A stretch of DNA of 64,000 bases, taken from contig OU452201.1 in assembly GCA_911728435.2 (NCBI GenBank), forward strand, positions 24,056,001 to 24,120,000. Reading direction: 5' to 3'. This document shows, piece by piece, positions 42,397 to 53,035 of the stretch. The notes beneath the pieces are model-generated. The model saw nothing but the letters and a program-made list of their open reading frames with translations, did not search any database and was not told where the DNA came from. Source of the DNA: Apoderus coryli (lineage: Eukaryota > Arthropoda > Insecta > Coleoptera > Attelabidae). The stretch's first letter is position 1, and each line of letters begins with the position of its first letter. A program made the position numbers and the translations under genes.

Positions 42397-43500
42397 AACA
42401 TAACATAACTTTTAAAATAAATTCAACTGATCACATAAAATACCTAGGTATAGAAATTGACAAATTCTTAAAATGGGATGTTCATATAAGCTCATTAGTA
42501 AAAAAATTACGAGGGATATTGTGTAAATTTAAGCAATTGCAAAATATAGGACAAAAATACCTGATAATGATGTATTATGCTCTAGTGGATTCGCTTGTAC
42601 AATATGGCATTATTGGTTGGGGAGCTGCTTATCGAGTTCATATTAAACATGTCGAAATAATACAAAAATCTTTTATTAAAATCATTTTGGGTAAAACGCG
42701 AACATATCCTACTGAAGACTTATATAATGAAAGTAAATTTTTTGATATAAGACAGCAATATTGTTACAATATATTGCTGACACAATTCAAAAATAAAAGC
42801 CAATTGATGCACATAGATCACAATTACAACACAAGAAATAAAATTGAAAGGAGAATAAAAACAAAAACAGCGTCAAAAACAATTGGACAAAGATCATATT
42901 CTTACTTGGCTCCGCGTCTATTTGGCAGTATTCCTGAACATATCAGACAAATAAACAGTAAAGAAATGTTTAAAAAGTTTATCAGAAGGTGGATGATATC
43001 GGTTCCAAGAAAATTCTTCTATGAACTAGTAGATTAAAGAGAAGAAAGAATTGTTTGTTTTTGCTTTCCTCGTATTATACTCATATTATGTTGATTAAAT
43101 ACTTATATGTAATTTATGTTAAATTTAGTGTCTTTGTGAAAATTATTAAAATAAATTTTTTTTTTATTTTTGTGGTACTGTATAGTGTATGATTATTTTT
43201 TTTTTTATTTTTGTGGTACTGTATAGTGTATACGGGGTATGATATATTAGTATAAGGGCTATTACAACTACAAAGATTTTTCGAGTTTGGAGTTTTCTTT
43301 AATTTAGTGTTTGTACATAAAACGAAAAATCAAACCACGCACAAATCATTAGATTGATTTCTGTGGTAAGATTTTTTTGTTTGTTTACCAGGATTAAGTT
43401 TTTTTTTTTTTTTTCATAAATGATGCTTTTTATTTAAACTGTATTTGAATTATTGTATATTGCTGCTTGGTTGAATAAACATTATTATTATTATTATTAT
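42397..43500 (+). mobile_element. 5'-truncated LINE inserted in repeat copy C
   Basis: The insert starts after GAAAC at 42396 and ends GGTTGAATAAACATTATTATT with a trinucleotide tail to about 43500. The surrounding repeat is contiguous in copy A, which defines both borders. A pair of near-identical 50-base blocks ending GTACTGTATAGTGTA lies in its 3' region at about 43150-43240. Confidence 0.8.
42412..43037 (+). CDS. LINE reverse transcriptase, C-terminal region
   Basis: The open frame can be read from about 42412 as INSTDHIKYLGIEIDKFLKW and DVHISSLVKKLRG, continuing into YALVDSLVQYGIIGWGAAYR, HVEIIQKSFIKIILGKTR, HNYNTRNKIERR and IGQRSYSYLAPRLFGSIPE. This is the region after the RT palm in CR1/RTE-X-like LINE proteins (YLGIxID and GIIGWGxAY motifs). 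The palm with its catalytic Asp residues is missing. The relative at 44116-44600 shares GIIGWGGAY and SIGQRMF. The frame is intact to the stop but cannot be functional alone. Confidence 0.75.
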
Positions 43501-43770
43501 TAAACTCACATGAAATGACCATTTCCTACTCGTTTGATTTGCAGCACTCGCCTGCGGCTCATGCTGCAAACGATCATACTCGTAGGAAATATGTCATTTC
43601 GCGTTCGTTGCACAATATACTATTGTTATACACCTCATTTAGTTTAATATAAAAAAAAAAAGAGTATATTCTCATCACTTCGTAATATCTGCAAACAATG
43701 TAAAATACCGAATAAATAATCACTTTATATAACTTAATATAGCCCCTCTAATTGACTTAAAAAATGTTAA

Positions 43771-43985
43771 ATAAGAATTGCTTGTTACATAAAGCAACAA
43801 GACTTTAAGTTATGTTGGAAATTTGTTGCACACTACCATGCTTCCACCAGACGGCCGTTTCGTCGATCCACGACTCATGAGTGGTGATCGGCAGGCAGTG
43901 TGACCCAAATTTCCAACATTTACAAAGAGCTTATACGAGCATGAGAATTAATTGAGAGAGAGAGATGTTTTTGGCGAGCGTTTAC
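43771..43985 (+). repeat. Uninterrupted copy of the hammerhead-bearing repeat
   Basis: From AGAATTGCTTGTTACATAAA through GTTATGTTGGAAATTTGTTG, the hammerhead (43845-43886) and GAGAGAGAGATGTTTTTGG it parallels the unit read on the minus strand from 40620 to 40400. Its CAACAAGACTTTAAGTTATG is the empty-site equivalent of the Penelope-like insertion point. Confidence 0.8.
43845..43886 (-). ncRNA. Hammerhead ribozyme with a core mutation
   Basis: It is the same as the 40331-40372 motif, with all stems intact, but the core box reads CTCATGA: the invariant G5 is C. G5 is essential in characterised hammerheads, so this copy is expected to be inactive. Confidence 0.8.
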
Positions 43986-44115
43986 TACTACTACTACTTA
44001 ACAAAACAAAAAAATTCTTATATTGAAAAAACAATAACCCCTGGAGACTTCAGCTTTTCAAATTATCGACCATTACAGAAAAAAAAAATAGTTATATCAA
44101 TTCAACAAAGTAGGA

Positions 44116-44600
44116 TTATTTTCCTTTAGCCAGCGAACCACGCGAGACAGACAACCTTAGCTCGTTTGGCAACAAATTGAACAGCTTATGTCCTACCACG
44201 AGAAACATTCTCTGTCCAATAGACCTCCTTGCTTGGGGAACACGCACATTATGGAGTGATCTTTGCCTTGTTAAATGACGATATTCCGGTAAATTAAAAA
44301 ATATTTTGTGTTTGTTTAGGTGTACTATAGAACATTTATAAAATATTTCCCTGATGGTTAGGAGGCTACAATGTTCGAACAATCTGACGGTAGGAAATCT
44401 AGTGTCTAATTTAAAAATTATTTTCAATATCCTCTTCTGTGTTAAGATCAATGGCTTTAAGTGTTCACTATAAGCTCCGCCCCACCCAATTATACCATAG
44501 AACAATAGCGACTGGACCAATGCATAATATAGGGATAAATTTTGTTTTTTTGTGAGAATGTGAGTAGTCTGTTTAAAAATATATATTAGCGATCGTAATT
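44116..44600 (-). pseudogene. LINE reverse transcriptase, C-terminal region
   Basis: The minus-strand frame 44520-44116 encodes VQSLLFYGIIGWGGAYSEHL, TQKRILKIIFKLDTRFPTVR, LTIREIFYKCSIVHLNKHKI and ARRSIGQRMFLVVGHKLFN, and ends SRGSLAKGK. It is homologous to the copy at 42412-43037 but divergent, and lacks the palm domain. Upstream sequence to 44600 gives frame-disturbed traces (KITIANIYF). A plus-strand GDFSFSNYRPL reading at 44045-44080 may be a scrap of another RT. Confidence 0.7.
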
Positions 44601-45194
44601 TTTGGTCACATTCTGGATGTGATGTAAAAATAGAACTGTTTTTTGTTTGTTATTTTTGCGGTTTTATTTACAATTTTTATTTCTTATGATGTATTTATTG
44701 ATGTCCTGAAAAAATTGAAAAACTAAATAAGTTATCAACTAGACGATTCTTGTTAAAAATGTGCTGCAAATCGTTGTGCAAGGTCTTCTGTCAGTTTATT
44801 AGACAATAAAAATGATCACGATATTATTTATAACAATTAAAGACACCTATTAGGTAGTACTCTAGCAAGAGTTAAAGATAATTTTCTTTTTTTATATAGG
44901 TATATAGTAATTTTTAGAAAAGAAATTAAAATTTTAATTTTAAACGAACTGTGACAGAAGCGTTAAAAATTTTTACCCTCTTGCCTCCAAATGCTTCACC
45001 CAAAATTAATATGATATATAAAAAAGAAAATTACAGTTTTACTGTGTACCATTAATTATGGGACTCCCTATATACATAAGAGGATTCTTTTATATTATTT
45101 TAAATTTACAATAATAATATTGTTCTGTCGTGAATCAAATATACCAACTATCATCTATACTTGATTTATTTGATTGAATATTATTATTGTAATA
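44601..45194. other. Intergenic stretch, nothing recognised
   Basis: AT-rich without supported features. Confidence 0.4.
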
Positions 45195-45310
45195 CTTATT
45201 TACCTAACAAGTGCGGAAAGCACTACTTTTCCGCACGCGACGAAATACCGAACGACGCGCAGTGGAGGTCGAACATTCACCACGTTCGGAAAAGACACTT
45301 TCCGCATGTG
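45195..45310. repeat. Small inverted-repeat element with GTGCGGAAAG ends
   Basis: AGTGCGGAAAGCACTACTTTTCCGCAC is itself a hairpin (written here as its two arms GTGCGGAAAG and CTTTTCCGCAC), and the far end GACACTTTCCGCATGTG mirrors the first arm. Partial copies of the same motif (GAGTGCGGAAAAC, ACTTTATCGCACG) occur at 45680-45740. Confidence 0.5.
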
Positions 45311-46326
45311 ATAAGTTCAAATTTTTTCTTACGAACACTTCAAGTTTCACAGTAACATACGGCATTCTCGTTTATGTATTGTTTAGTAACCTGAACTGTC
45401 AAACTAACAGGTAACAACAATTGACATATGTGTCAAATATGCTTAGGGTCATAATAATATCTATTAATGTATCATAATAGAAATATTCTAAAATTTTCGA
45501 TTTTTAGTTCATTTAACAGTTTATTTTTGTTTGCTGGATAAGCTATAAATACTTCCTCTTTGAATGCGGATAAACAGTTATTAATATTTATGATTTATTA
45601 CAAATCTAACAGTAGGTATCTCACTTTATATTAGATATAGCAATATTAAAAACAGTTGGGAAAAGAAACTTTTAGCAGTGAGTGCGGAAAACTAAAATAC
45701 AAACTAAAAAATACGGAAAAGTTCACTTTATCGCACGCTCGTAGGAAAACTTTTTGAACAAAATTGTATTTTAATTTATTATTATTTATATTTTAATTTT
45801 GAACACCCTGTATAAGGAACCGCCAATATTAACATTTTTTTAGATAACATGATCCCAGTTTAGACTTTTTACAAACTTTTGATTATATTCAATGAAAAAT
45901 AACGGCGGCATTGAAAATGTAAGTGAAGTACTGATTTCGTAAAAAAAATCATTAAAAATTCAATAAAATGACAACATTTTAAAACAAAATTATTTTACTG
46001 TTGAATAAACAATCCGATAGGACACTAATTTCGCTAAAAATAAAGTCATTCCAAAAATTAATAATTTTGCGCCACGCTTGTGTGGGACACTCTATGTAGC
46101 CAAATTATTTTTAGAATATTCTCCCTTAATACTCAACGTAACGTTAAGCAAAATTTATAATGAATTAACCATAAAGCTGTAATCGAAGACCGGAGTGCTA
46201 AATGGACACCCTGATAGTAACTTCTGTTGAACCTTATGTTTTTAGGATAATTTTTAGATTTTTTTTGTATTAACTGCAGCGGTCCCATATAAATTTCATA
46301 TTACCCTAATAATACTATATATTATC
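45311..46326. other. Intergenic stretch, nothing firm
   Basis: It includes the partial GTGCGGAAA-type repeat at 45680-45740 and an element-edge-like AACACCCTGTATAAGG at about 45802. No gene recognised. Confidence 0.35.
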
Positions 46327-46446
46327 TTATAAGGGATTCGACCAGTGCTCAATAAACTCCAATATTGGTTCTTTTATTTCCACAACTTCTTCTAGTTTCT
46401 TGAATTTATGGGTCAACCTTCTCAGCTTTTTTAACAAACTTGTAGC
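46327..46446 (-). CDS. Putative terminal exon of an unidentified gene
   Basis: On the minus strand a pyrimidine-containing acceptor (ATTTCCCTCAACAG) is followed by exactly 40 codons in phase 0, starting ATSLLKKLRRLTHKFKKLEE and ending EPILEFIEHWSNPL before TAA. The segment is strongly amphipathic and Lys/Glu-rich, suggesting a helix or coiled coil. I do not recognise the family and see no certain upstream exon; a 98-codon minus frame at 46494-46790 is adjacent but lacks motifs. It could be chance. Confidence 0.3.
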   Translation of the reverse strand, partial: ATSLLKKLRRLTHKFKKLEEVVEIKEPILEFIEHWSNPL

Positions 46447-49326
46447 CTGTTGAGGGAAATATCTATATTTATATACCCAAATATTTAATAACCTTAAGAA
46501 GTTTTATTTGAGCCTATTTTGGTTGCAACATTTAAGATTTCAAAATTTGCCAAATTTCTAGTTTTATAGGTTAGACGCAAATAGTGTGGTTTACCAAAAT
46601 TAATAGTCAATTTTATTTGATAATTTTTATAAATCAGATATTGTTGCAAACCATAATTTACCAAAGGCTTACTTCGGTGGGTATACCCATTCCAATCAGA
46701 TGGAAGCTGACATTTATCTGACGTTGTTATAATATGGTTCAACTGTGACCGAAATCTAATAAAATCACATCCGAAACTCTTCAAGGACAATAGTGGAACA
46801 GGACATAGGACCTAAACTAACATCAAGATCTAAAACTCATTATCAAACAGTAAAGACACAACCAAATATGACGGTTCTAAATTATGCCTTTTTATACATT
46901 TTACTTTTAGGTCTTAATTCAAAGGGCCATGTCATGGAGGAATTGTGTAAATGGAAAAACGAACAATTAAATGTCTACTCGAGGAATACTGCAGCTCAGG
47001 GCACAATCACAGAGGTTCATTAGGCTCTCCGAATTAAAAGCCAAAGGGAATTGGCCCCCAGAGAGATAATCAACTCCATAAAAAGTTTGGGGCAACTGGG
47101 CGAACTCTAGATTAGAGTCATTCGCAAAATATTTCTTAGGTCGAACTGAAGAGAGATAATGGGATCTGAACGATTGCACTGCAATCTACAATCTAGGTAT
47201 TTCCTGAATTGTTACACAGGATAGCCTATGGCGAAAAGAATTTTTAGAAAAATTTGTGAAGTTGATCTAGAAATTTCGTTATTTTAATATTGATAATGTA
47301 TATTCGATTAACTTCGTTGAACATCAACTACATAATCATTTAAATATATTTATAAATGTCCCCGATTGTAGCACTCTAAACCCAAAATTCACAAGCAAAC
47401 CTCATCAAAGGTGTCGTTAAAACTGGATTACCTTGCTCGTTATCAATACTAATAGCAACCGATGTATTTGCCTAAACTTTAAACTAGAAATTAGTCTAAC
47501 TTAAATACAGAGATAGAGAATATTTCTTTTGAGGCACACTCAAGCAGAAAATACTATCAAGTTTACGCAAATATGAGAGGTGTTTCATGTACTAAATTCA
47601 AATTAAATGATCATTAGCAGTAATGGTATATTACAACAACATAAAAATTGCTTTGGCAGCCTATTATAAATAACTTAGTTTCCATTTTGATTTAACCTAA
47701 TTTAGAAATTGATGACCTAAGCCGAACAAAATACCAAATAGGAAAAATGACACTTCACTCAGTATACAGTTGGCCCAGTATTAATTTCTGCTCGTATTAA
47801 TGTGACAATTTAAATTAGCGGGCGTGTTGTATTCACCTAGAAAGAAATTTGATTAAAAGGCTCAATCCAAGTGAACCCGATTGCTATTTAAAATTATTGT
47901 ACACAGGCTCGATAATAAACTTTACGAGCGGCTTTTACTTTTAGGTTTTAATTGATGAAAGTACAAACGAAGAATATCAAACTTTATTATTCTGTATTAA
48001 AATAAAATTCACAGGTAACTTAACACAATTTATTTATTGAAAAAAAAACATTTTTTGAATGATCTTGTTGTTTACTAAGATATCTAAAGCTTTCCTCAAC
48101 TAGAAGCTTTACTTTAAATAAAAACACAAAATTTGGGGCTATAAAACAACAATTTAATTATAAAGAATAAAAATGAATAACAATAAAAAAAGTAGATAAG
48201 TATAAATAAAAAGAATAAAACAAAAATGAAAATCTAAGAAAGAAAATATTAATCTAACAAACTGCAAAGGTAAATTAATATAATTACGTAATTAATATTA
48301 ATTTCCAGATAAAACTTTAACTATTATTGTAATCTGACAATTATAACAGACTTTAAAATTCGACTATTCGAAATATCAGACAATTTACAAAAAAGAAACA
48401 AAACTTTAACTTTACTGAAACTTTTAGAAACAAAAAGATCTTTAACTTTAGAGAACAAACAAAAGAACTTACTGAACAAAACTTTACGTCTACTGACTAT
48501 TAAGAAACTTTAGAAAACTTACTATTTTAGAACTGGAAATGAACTGGACTTTATAAACTGGAATACCAATCATGCACTGCGGCTACGTAACTGCCAGTTA
48601 CAAACTAAGCGGATAAACGCAATTTGCTTTAACTGTCACTCTAGCAGTCAGATACAGTTAACCTCTGGCTACGTAACGAACATCTGTAACTTTGCACTGA
48701 CAAATCTGCCCTGAGATCTTCAGTAACGGTCACGCATCTGCAAAAATTTACCAGGTGATAGAACTTTCAAAAATATGAAGATGAAAAAGGCAACTATCTG
48801 GACCAGTTTTAACTGAAATTCACCCGGATTTTCGAAAGTTTGGACTTCAAGAAATCCCAGAAAATAGATACATTAAAATTACCAATAGTTTGACCAAATT
48901 TGATAATTATTATAATAAATAAAAGGTCAGTCCAACAGTTGTGCGATGGAGGTATTCATGTTTCTAAACACAAGTTTTGCAATACAACTAGTGAAGACGT
49001 CTGGACTTTCGTAATTGGTTTTGCGCAGTGCTGGAGGAGCTTCTGATGTCATAACCAAAGTGATTTCCCTACCTTCTCGTTTAAATGGATAATGATATTT
49101 TCGATCATGACTTTTTCAGTATGTAGAAGATAATCCGATTAATTTAATAAACGAGTGTTGGGCGGTGCTTCAGCACAAACGTAAACGTAATATAAACAAA
49201 ACCGAGGAAACACTTAAGGTTAACTACTTGCATCCCACTGCAGTTAACCACATGAACCTAGCTCTGTCGCGCATCACACGCATTCATGATGAAACTATGT
49301 GCAAAACCTTACGCATGAAGACCATA
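46447..49326. other. Long non-coding stretch, partly A-rich
   Basis: No recognised protein. At 48120-48550 the plus strand is strikingly A-rich, with recurrent AACTTTA-type words (AAACTTTAACTTTA, GAAACTTTAGAAAAC), a low-complexity region of unclear origin. Short frames at 46793-47023 and 49165-49362 carry no motifs. Confidence 0.35.
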
Positions 49327-49866
49327 GAAATCTTATATTATATATGTACTCTAGAATGCTAATTAAATCCAGCCGAATACCAAAAAGTGTAACGGGTATG
49401 CAGAGTTTTCTCGAACTACGCATGCTCCTCAGTCACTTATTTTCAGTACAGAGCTGCCATATTTAAAACTATTTTGTCGTTCGCCTTACAGAATTTATGC
49501 GACATATCTGTTTTATAAATAAATCCATATGTTGCGTCATACGAAACTGCTTGACAAAATCAAATAATTCAATGTTATCGGTAAAATTGTAATACTGTTT
49601 AGTTTTCAGCAATATGAACGAAACATTTTTTTCCAAATCTTATTAAATTTAGGAGATTTCGCAACAGCGTCTATTTTCGCAAATGACATTTCTCGTAGTG
49701 GGAATATCTGTCAGAGTCGGCTTCACAACAATTCAGATAGGTTTTATAATTGAATTATGAGTTTATGCGTGGTATATTTTAATTGTTGATAGATATACTT
49801 ATTTGTGATTAAAATTGTTTTTAATATTTGTTATTTTGGTTTGGTAGTTTGTTTATTTAACAAACA

Positions 49867-50213
49867 ATGAGGTGTATAGTGTTGTGGTGTAAAAATTAAA
49901 GTATCATTCCTGGTATTAAATATTTTCAGTAAGTTATTGTTTCGGGTTTCTAACAGTCTCAGTTTGAGTCAATATGATACCATTGACATGATACTCATTT
50001 TTAGCTTGACAAAAAAAAGACATGATGTTTGGATGCGGGCATTGGGATCCTAGTACAGAAAATGTATGTGATGGGAATGTCATATGCAGTAAGCATTTCG
50101 CTGCAGAAGATATCATTTGTAGAGAAGACGGCAAGAGGATCACCCTCGTACCCGATGCAGTTCCCAAACTTTTGTTGAAAAGAAGAGATTATGTAAATGA
50201 GAGTGGAAGTTAA
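49867..50213 (+). CDS. THAP domain, apparently in two exons
   Basis: The first piece (from the ATG at 49867) reads MRCIVLWCKN, a stop, then SIIPGIKYFQ; MxCxVxxCKN is the THAP start with the first two zinc-binding Cys. A donor-like CAGTAAGT follows at about 49928. The second piece (50022-50213) reads WDPSTENVCDGNVICSKHFA, EDIICREDGKRITLVPDAVP and KLLL, containing the ICSKHF pair (third and fourth ligands), the invariant Trp and the AVPxxL end of the domain. The internal stop in the first piece and the missing FPKD-type stretch suggest decay. Confidence 0.6.
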
Positions 50214-50369
50214 ATTCTTAATCGTTTGATATCAAGACACTGTTTACTTAAAAGCAGTCAGTCAAAAATGCATGATATGTATGTCAAGAATATATTTCCT
50301 ACGTTGTGTAGGTATACAAAGTTCGTTTGAATTCTGTTGTTAAACTGGAATATACTTAATTATAGAATC

Positions 50370-50528
50370 CTCCATGAAATTGCTGAGAATAAAAGTTCTA
50401 CCAACCATGTTTTGTCACAAAATACTATTGCGAGTAGTACGGATGATATGGAAGTGGTTTACATGGACACGGAAAATATTCGTGAAATCACTGTTTCTTG
50501 CACCCCTTCTTTGAAGGCTGTAGAGAGG
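50370..50528 (+). CDS. Putative downstream exon of the THAP sequence
   Basis: The open frame reads LHEIAENKSSTNHVLSQNTI, ASSTDDMEVVYMDTENIREI and TVSCTPSLKAVE, ending at GAGAG/GTAAGAG, a good splice donor. Composition (Ser/Thr/Glu-rich) fits the linker following a THAP domain. A polyadenylation-type AATAAAG lies at about 50688. Family unknown apart from context. Confidence 0.4.
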
Positions 50529-50948
50529 TAAGAGGCCTAAGGTGGTTGTATAAACAAACAAATATTATATAATAATAAAATAAATAATTAGAATGCTCAA
50601 GTCCTTACGATATTTTCCAATATTAGAATTTTTACTTATTTCTCGTTTCTGCTTAGATTTATTATTATTGGGTTGTACCTGTTAGACAATAAAGTATTTA
50701 TATATTTAATGTAATTTTTTATTTCTTAAATTCCTTTATTCCATTTTTTTATTTGAATTACCAAATGGTAAAATTTAATTTTAAATATACCTATAACAGT
50801 AATATTACATTTAATCAAAGCCGGTCCTGTTGAAAAATAAGTGACTGGTGATCATGCGCATTATGGACAGCTCTACACTTTTGGTTACATTTTTGTACTA
50901 CGGGATTATCATTCTAGAGTATATATATATATAATATAAGATTTCTGT

Positions 50949-51589
50949 GATAAAGACTTACTGCGAAGTACACCCAGCCATCAGTGATGAAGCAAACACA
51001 TTCGCGATATCCTCTGAAGATATAAACCACTCGTGTTGGCGTAACGTCCAGAGGAAATTCTACCAAGAAACGGCCTAATAACCTCGACTAACCACAGGAA
51101 CTAAATGAACGACCTCGAGAGCTTTAAACAATAAATATTTAAACCTCTGTTATCAAATTAATTTTATATTAAATATATCATAATAGCGTTTTAACTCATC
51201 ATCATAAAAAATAATACAAAAAGCATTTCGAAATGAAATTCATAGCAAACTAAAAAGTTTGAGCAGTTATTTGCATTATGTTAATTATTTGAATAAATCT
51301 AATATTGTAAGTAGTATAATATCGTATAAAGGAGAATAAATCAAAATACAAATTATAAAGTGAGGGTATTATTCAAATATTTTAACTTTACTCCGGAATC
51401 CGCATTAGCCCTTCTCGTATACCTACTATACCCTATCTCACTCGACGCGTTCCATTGTACCTAAATTTTAATTTAAATAAATAGACATTACAGATGTTGG
51501 AATAACACGGTTAATATTTTGTGTTTCTGATTCTTTTGATTTTACTTCATTTTCGTATTATTGGGTTTTAACACAAATATGTGGATATA
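50949..51589. other. Intergenic stretch with a possible decayed ribozyme scrap
   Basis: Around 51011-51052 the plus strand reads CTGAAGAT ... GGCGTAACGTCCAGAGG, reminiscent of the Penelope-type hammerhead ends, but the GAAA box is GTAA and stem II is poor. Nothing else was found. Confidence 0.3.
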
Positions 51590-52696
51590 CTGGGTGTCCC
51601 AAAAACATTCCCCACCCTTTACTACCCAAAATAAGACGAAAATCACTTATGTCCAAATTTCGAAAAATGTGTCCTTATGAAATTATGACTATTTTGAATA
51701 TTGAAATTAGACAAATCTTTCACTTGGAATTAATAATTTAAATCTGGTCATCCTTGATAAAAACAGATTCATGCAAAGAGAAAATCTGCATCCTTGTCAT
51801 ATAAAGCCGATTAAAGAATTGCATCCTGGGGATACTGAGTTGCGCTTATGATTTTGTAGATTTTCTTTAAATTGCCCGGACGCAAATGAAGACATTTTTA
51901 AACAAGTACTGTAGAGTGATGAATCCCATTTTAACCAGCAAGGAGTGTACAATCAGCACAACTTGCATTGTTGGAATTATGAAAATCAGCACCAAATTAG
52001 AGAATCACATAAGCAAGCACGCTGGAGCTTAAATGCGTGGCTTTGTCTGTTGGGAAATAGGATAATAGAACCACAGTTTCTACCTAAACGCCGAAAACTA
52101 TGCCAATTTTTGCGATAACAGATTACCAACTCTTCTGGAAGAAGTTCCTTTAGTACAGCGGCCAAATATTGTATTTCAACATGATGGTGCACCTGCCCGT
52201 TATTCTCAAAATTTTTGAGAGATATTAAATCGACGTTTTCCCAACCAATGGATCGATCGTGGAGGACCTATTTCTTGGCCTCCTAGGTCTCCGGATCTCA
52301 ACTCAATAGACTTTTGGCTTTGGGGTTATCTGAAAAATACGGTTTACCATGTCCTACCCAACAGTGAAGATGATGTTATTGTTCGCATTTATGGAGCTTT
52401 AGCTCAAATTACAAACGAAGTAATAGGTCATGTAGAAAACAATTATTGAATAAAATAGTGAGGATTTCGAACACTTGCCTTTGTAAATTGAAATGTTTTT
52501 GTTTTATTATGTGTTTAGTTAATAAATAATTTGAATTTGAACATTTGATTTTATTTTCGAAAATTACTTCATTTTAATATTCAAAATGGTCACAATTTCA
52601 TAAGGAGACATTTTTCGAAATTTTGACATGAATGATTTTTGTTTTATTTTTGGTCATAGATTCTACCCTCAAAGGGATGTTTTTTGGGACACCCTG
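51590..52696 (+). mobile_element. Complete but inactive mariner-like element
   Basis: Ends CTGGGTGTCCCAAAAACATT and (complement) CAGGGTGTCCCAAAAAACAT are flanked by TA. The inverted repeats extend about 120 bp (for example TCGAAAAATGTGTCCTTATG against TCGAAAAATGTCTCCTTATG). A degenerate transposase (51765-52450) lies between. The protein belongs to the same family as the one at 62630-63486. Confidence 0.88.
51765..52450 (+). pseudogene. mariner-like transposase, degenerate
   Basis: Readings in several frames give LHPCHIKPIKELHPGDTEL, SDESHFNQQGVYNQHNLHCW (around the first catalytic Asp), SLNAWLCLLGNRIIEPQF, QHDGAPARYSQNF (second Asp) and SWPPRSPDLNSIDFWLWGYL (third Asp), followed by LPNSEDDVIVRIYGALAQI. 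All three catalytic positions are still recognisable, with stops (for example before SDES and EILNRR) and frameshifts near 52085 and 52170. The motif order matches 62630-63486. Confidence 0.85.
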
Positions 52697-53035
52697 TATA
52701 CAGGGGAAGGGGACTACATACGCGTATAGCCAAACACAAAAATTATTAAATTTAAAATGACCATTTAGATACATATTATACTCATTTAAATTTGTTTGTA
52801 TCATGATGAAAGTATAATAAATAATACAATATTCCGACGCTCCGCTTGCGAGGCGTCTTGCGCATAATATAAAAGCATTAAGAAATATGCTCCTCAAGCA
52901 TGATTTCTATGTAAACATTATTTCTTGGAAGTTTATAAAAATGCTTTATGAGCACGATATACAATATCCAGTTAGAGCAGCAGCCTAAATTAACTAGCTC
53001 GCATATGAATCCCAGCAGTTTCGAGAAAATGAAAG
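52697..53035. other. Short intergenic stretch
   Basis: No feature supported. Confidence 0.4.

Larger units (their letters stand above)
41931..43621. repeat. Hairpin-ended repeat family, copy C, split by a LINE
   Basis: The left part (41931-42396) matches copies A and B from TTTTTTCTACGACTGTCTTT to CAGTCGTAGAAAAAGTATAG. The right part (43501-43621) resumes AAACTCACATGAAATGACCA and includes the GC-rich loop, here GCAGCACTCGCCTGCGGC, the exact reverse complement of the loop in copy A. AAAC occurs on both sides of the LINE and may be its target duplication. A 53-base hairpin (CCGTGCGTAATAAT ... ATTATTACGCACGG, 42020-42072) is inserted in this copy only. Confidence 0.75.
49327..50948 (+). mobile_element. 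THAP-carrying element between long inverted repeats
   Basis: The left edge (ATAGAAATCTTATATTATAT then ACTCTAGAATGCTAAT) is mirrored at the right (50948-50910: AGAAATCTTATATTATATA, ACTCTAGAATGATAAT). A deeper mirrored block follows: AGTCACTTATTTTCAGTAC against AGTCACTTATTTTTCAACAGG. Between the ends lie exon-like pieces of a THAP-domain protein. P-element and related transposases begin with a THAP domain, so a P-like origin is the simplest reading; no transposase catalytic region is seen. Confidence 0.6.

Noticed and set aside
51005..51060. Hammerhead-like CTGAAGAT ... GTAACGTCCAGAGG on the plus strand
   Set aside because: The GAAA box is GTAA, stem II does not pair well, and the good complementarity (TCCTCTG/CAGAGGA) uses core bases. 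Kept only as a note.
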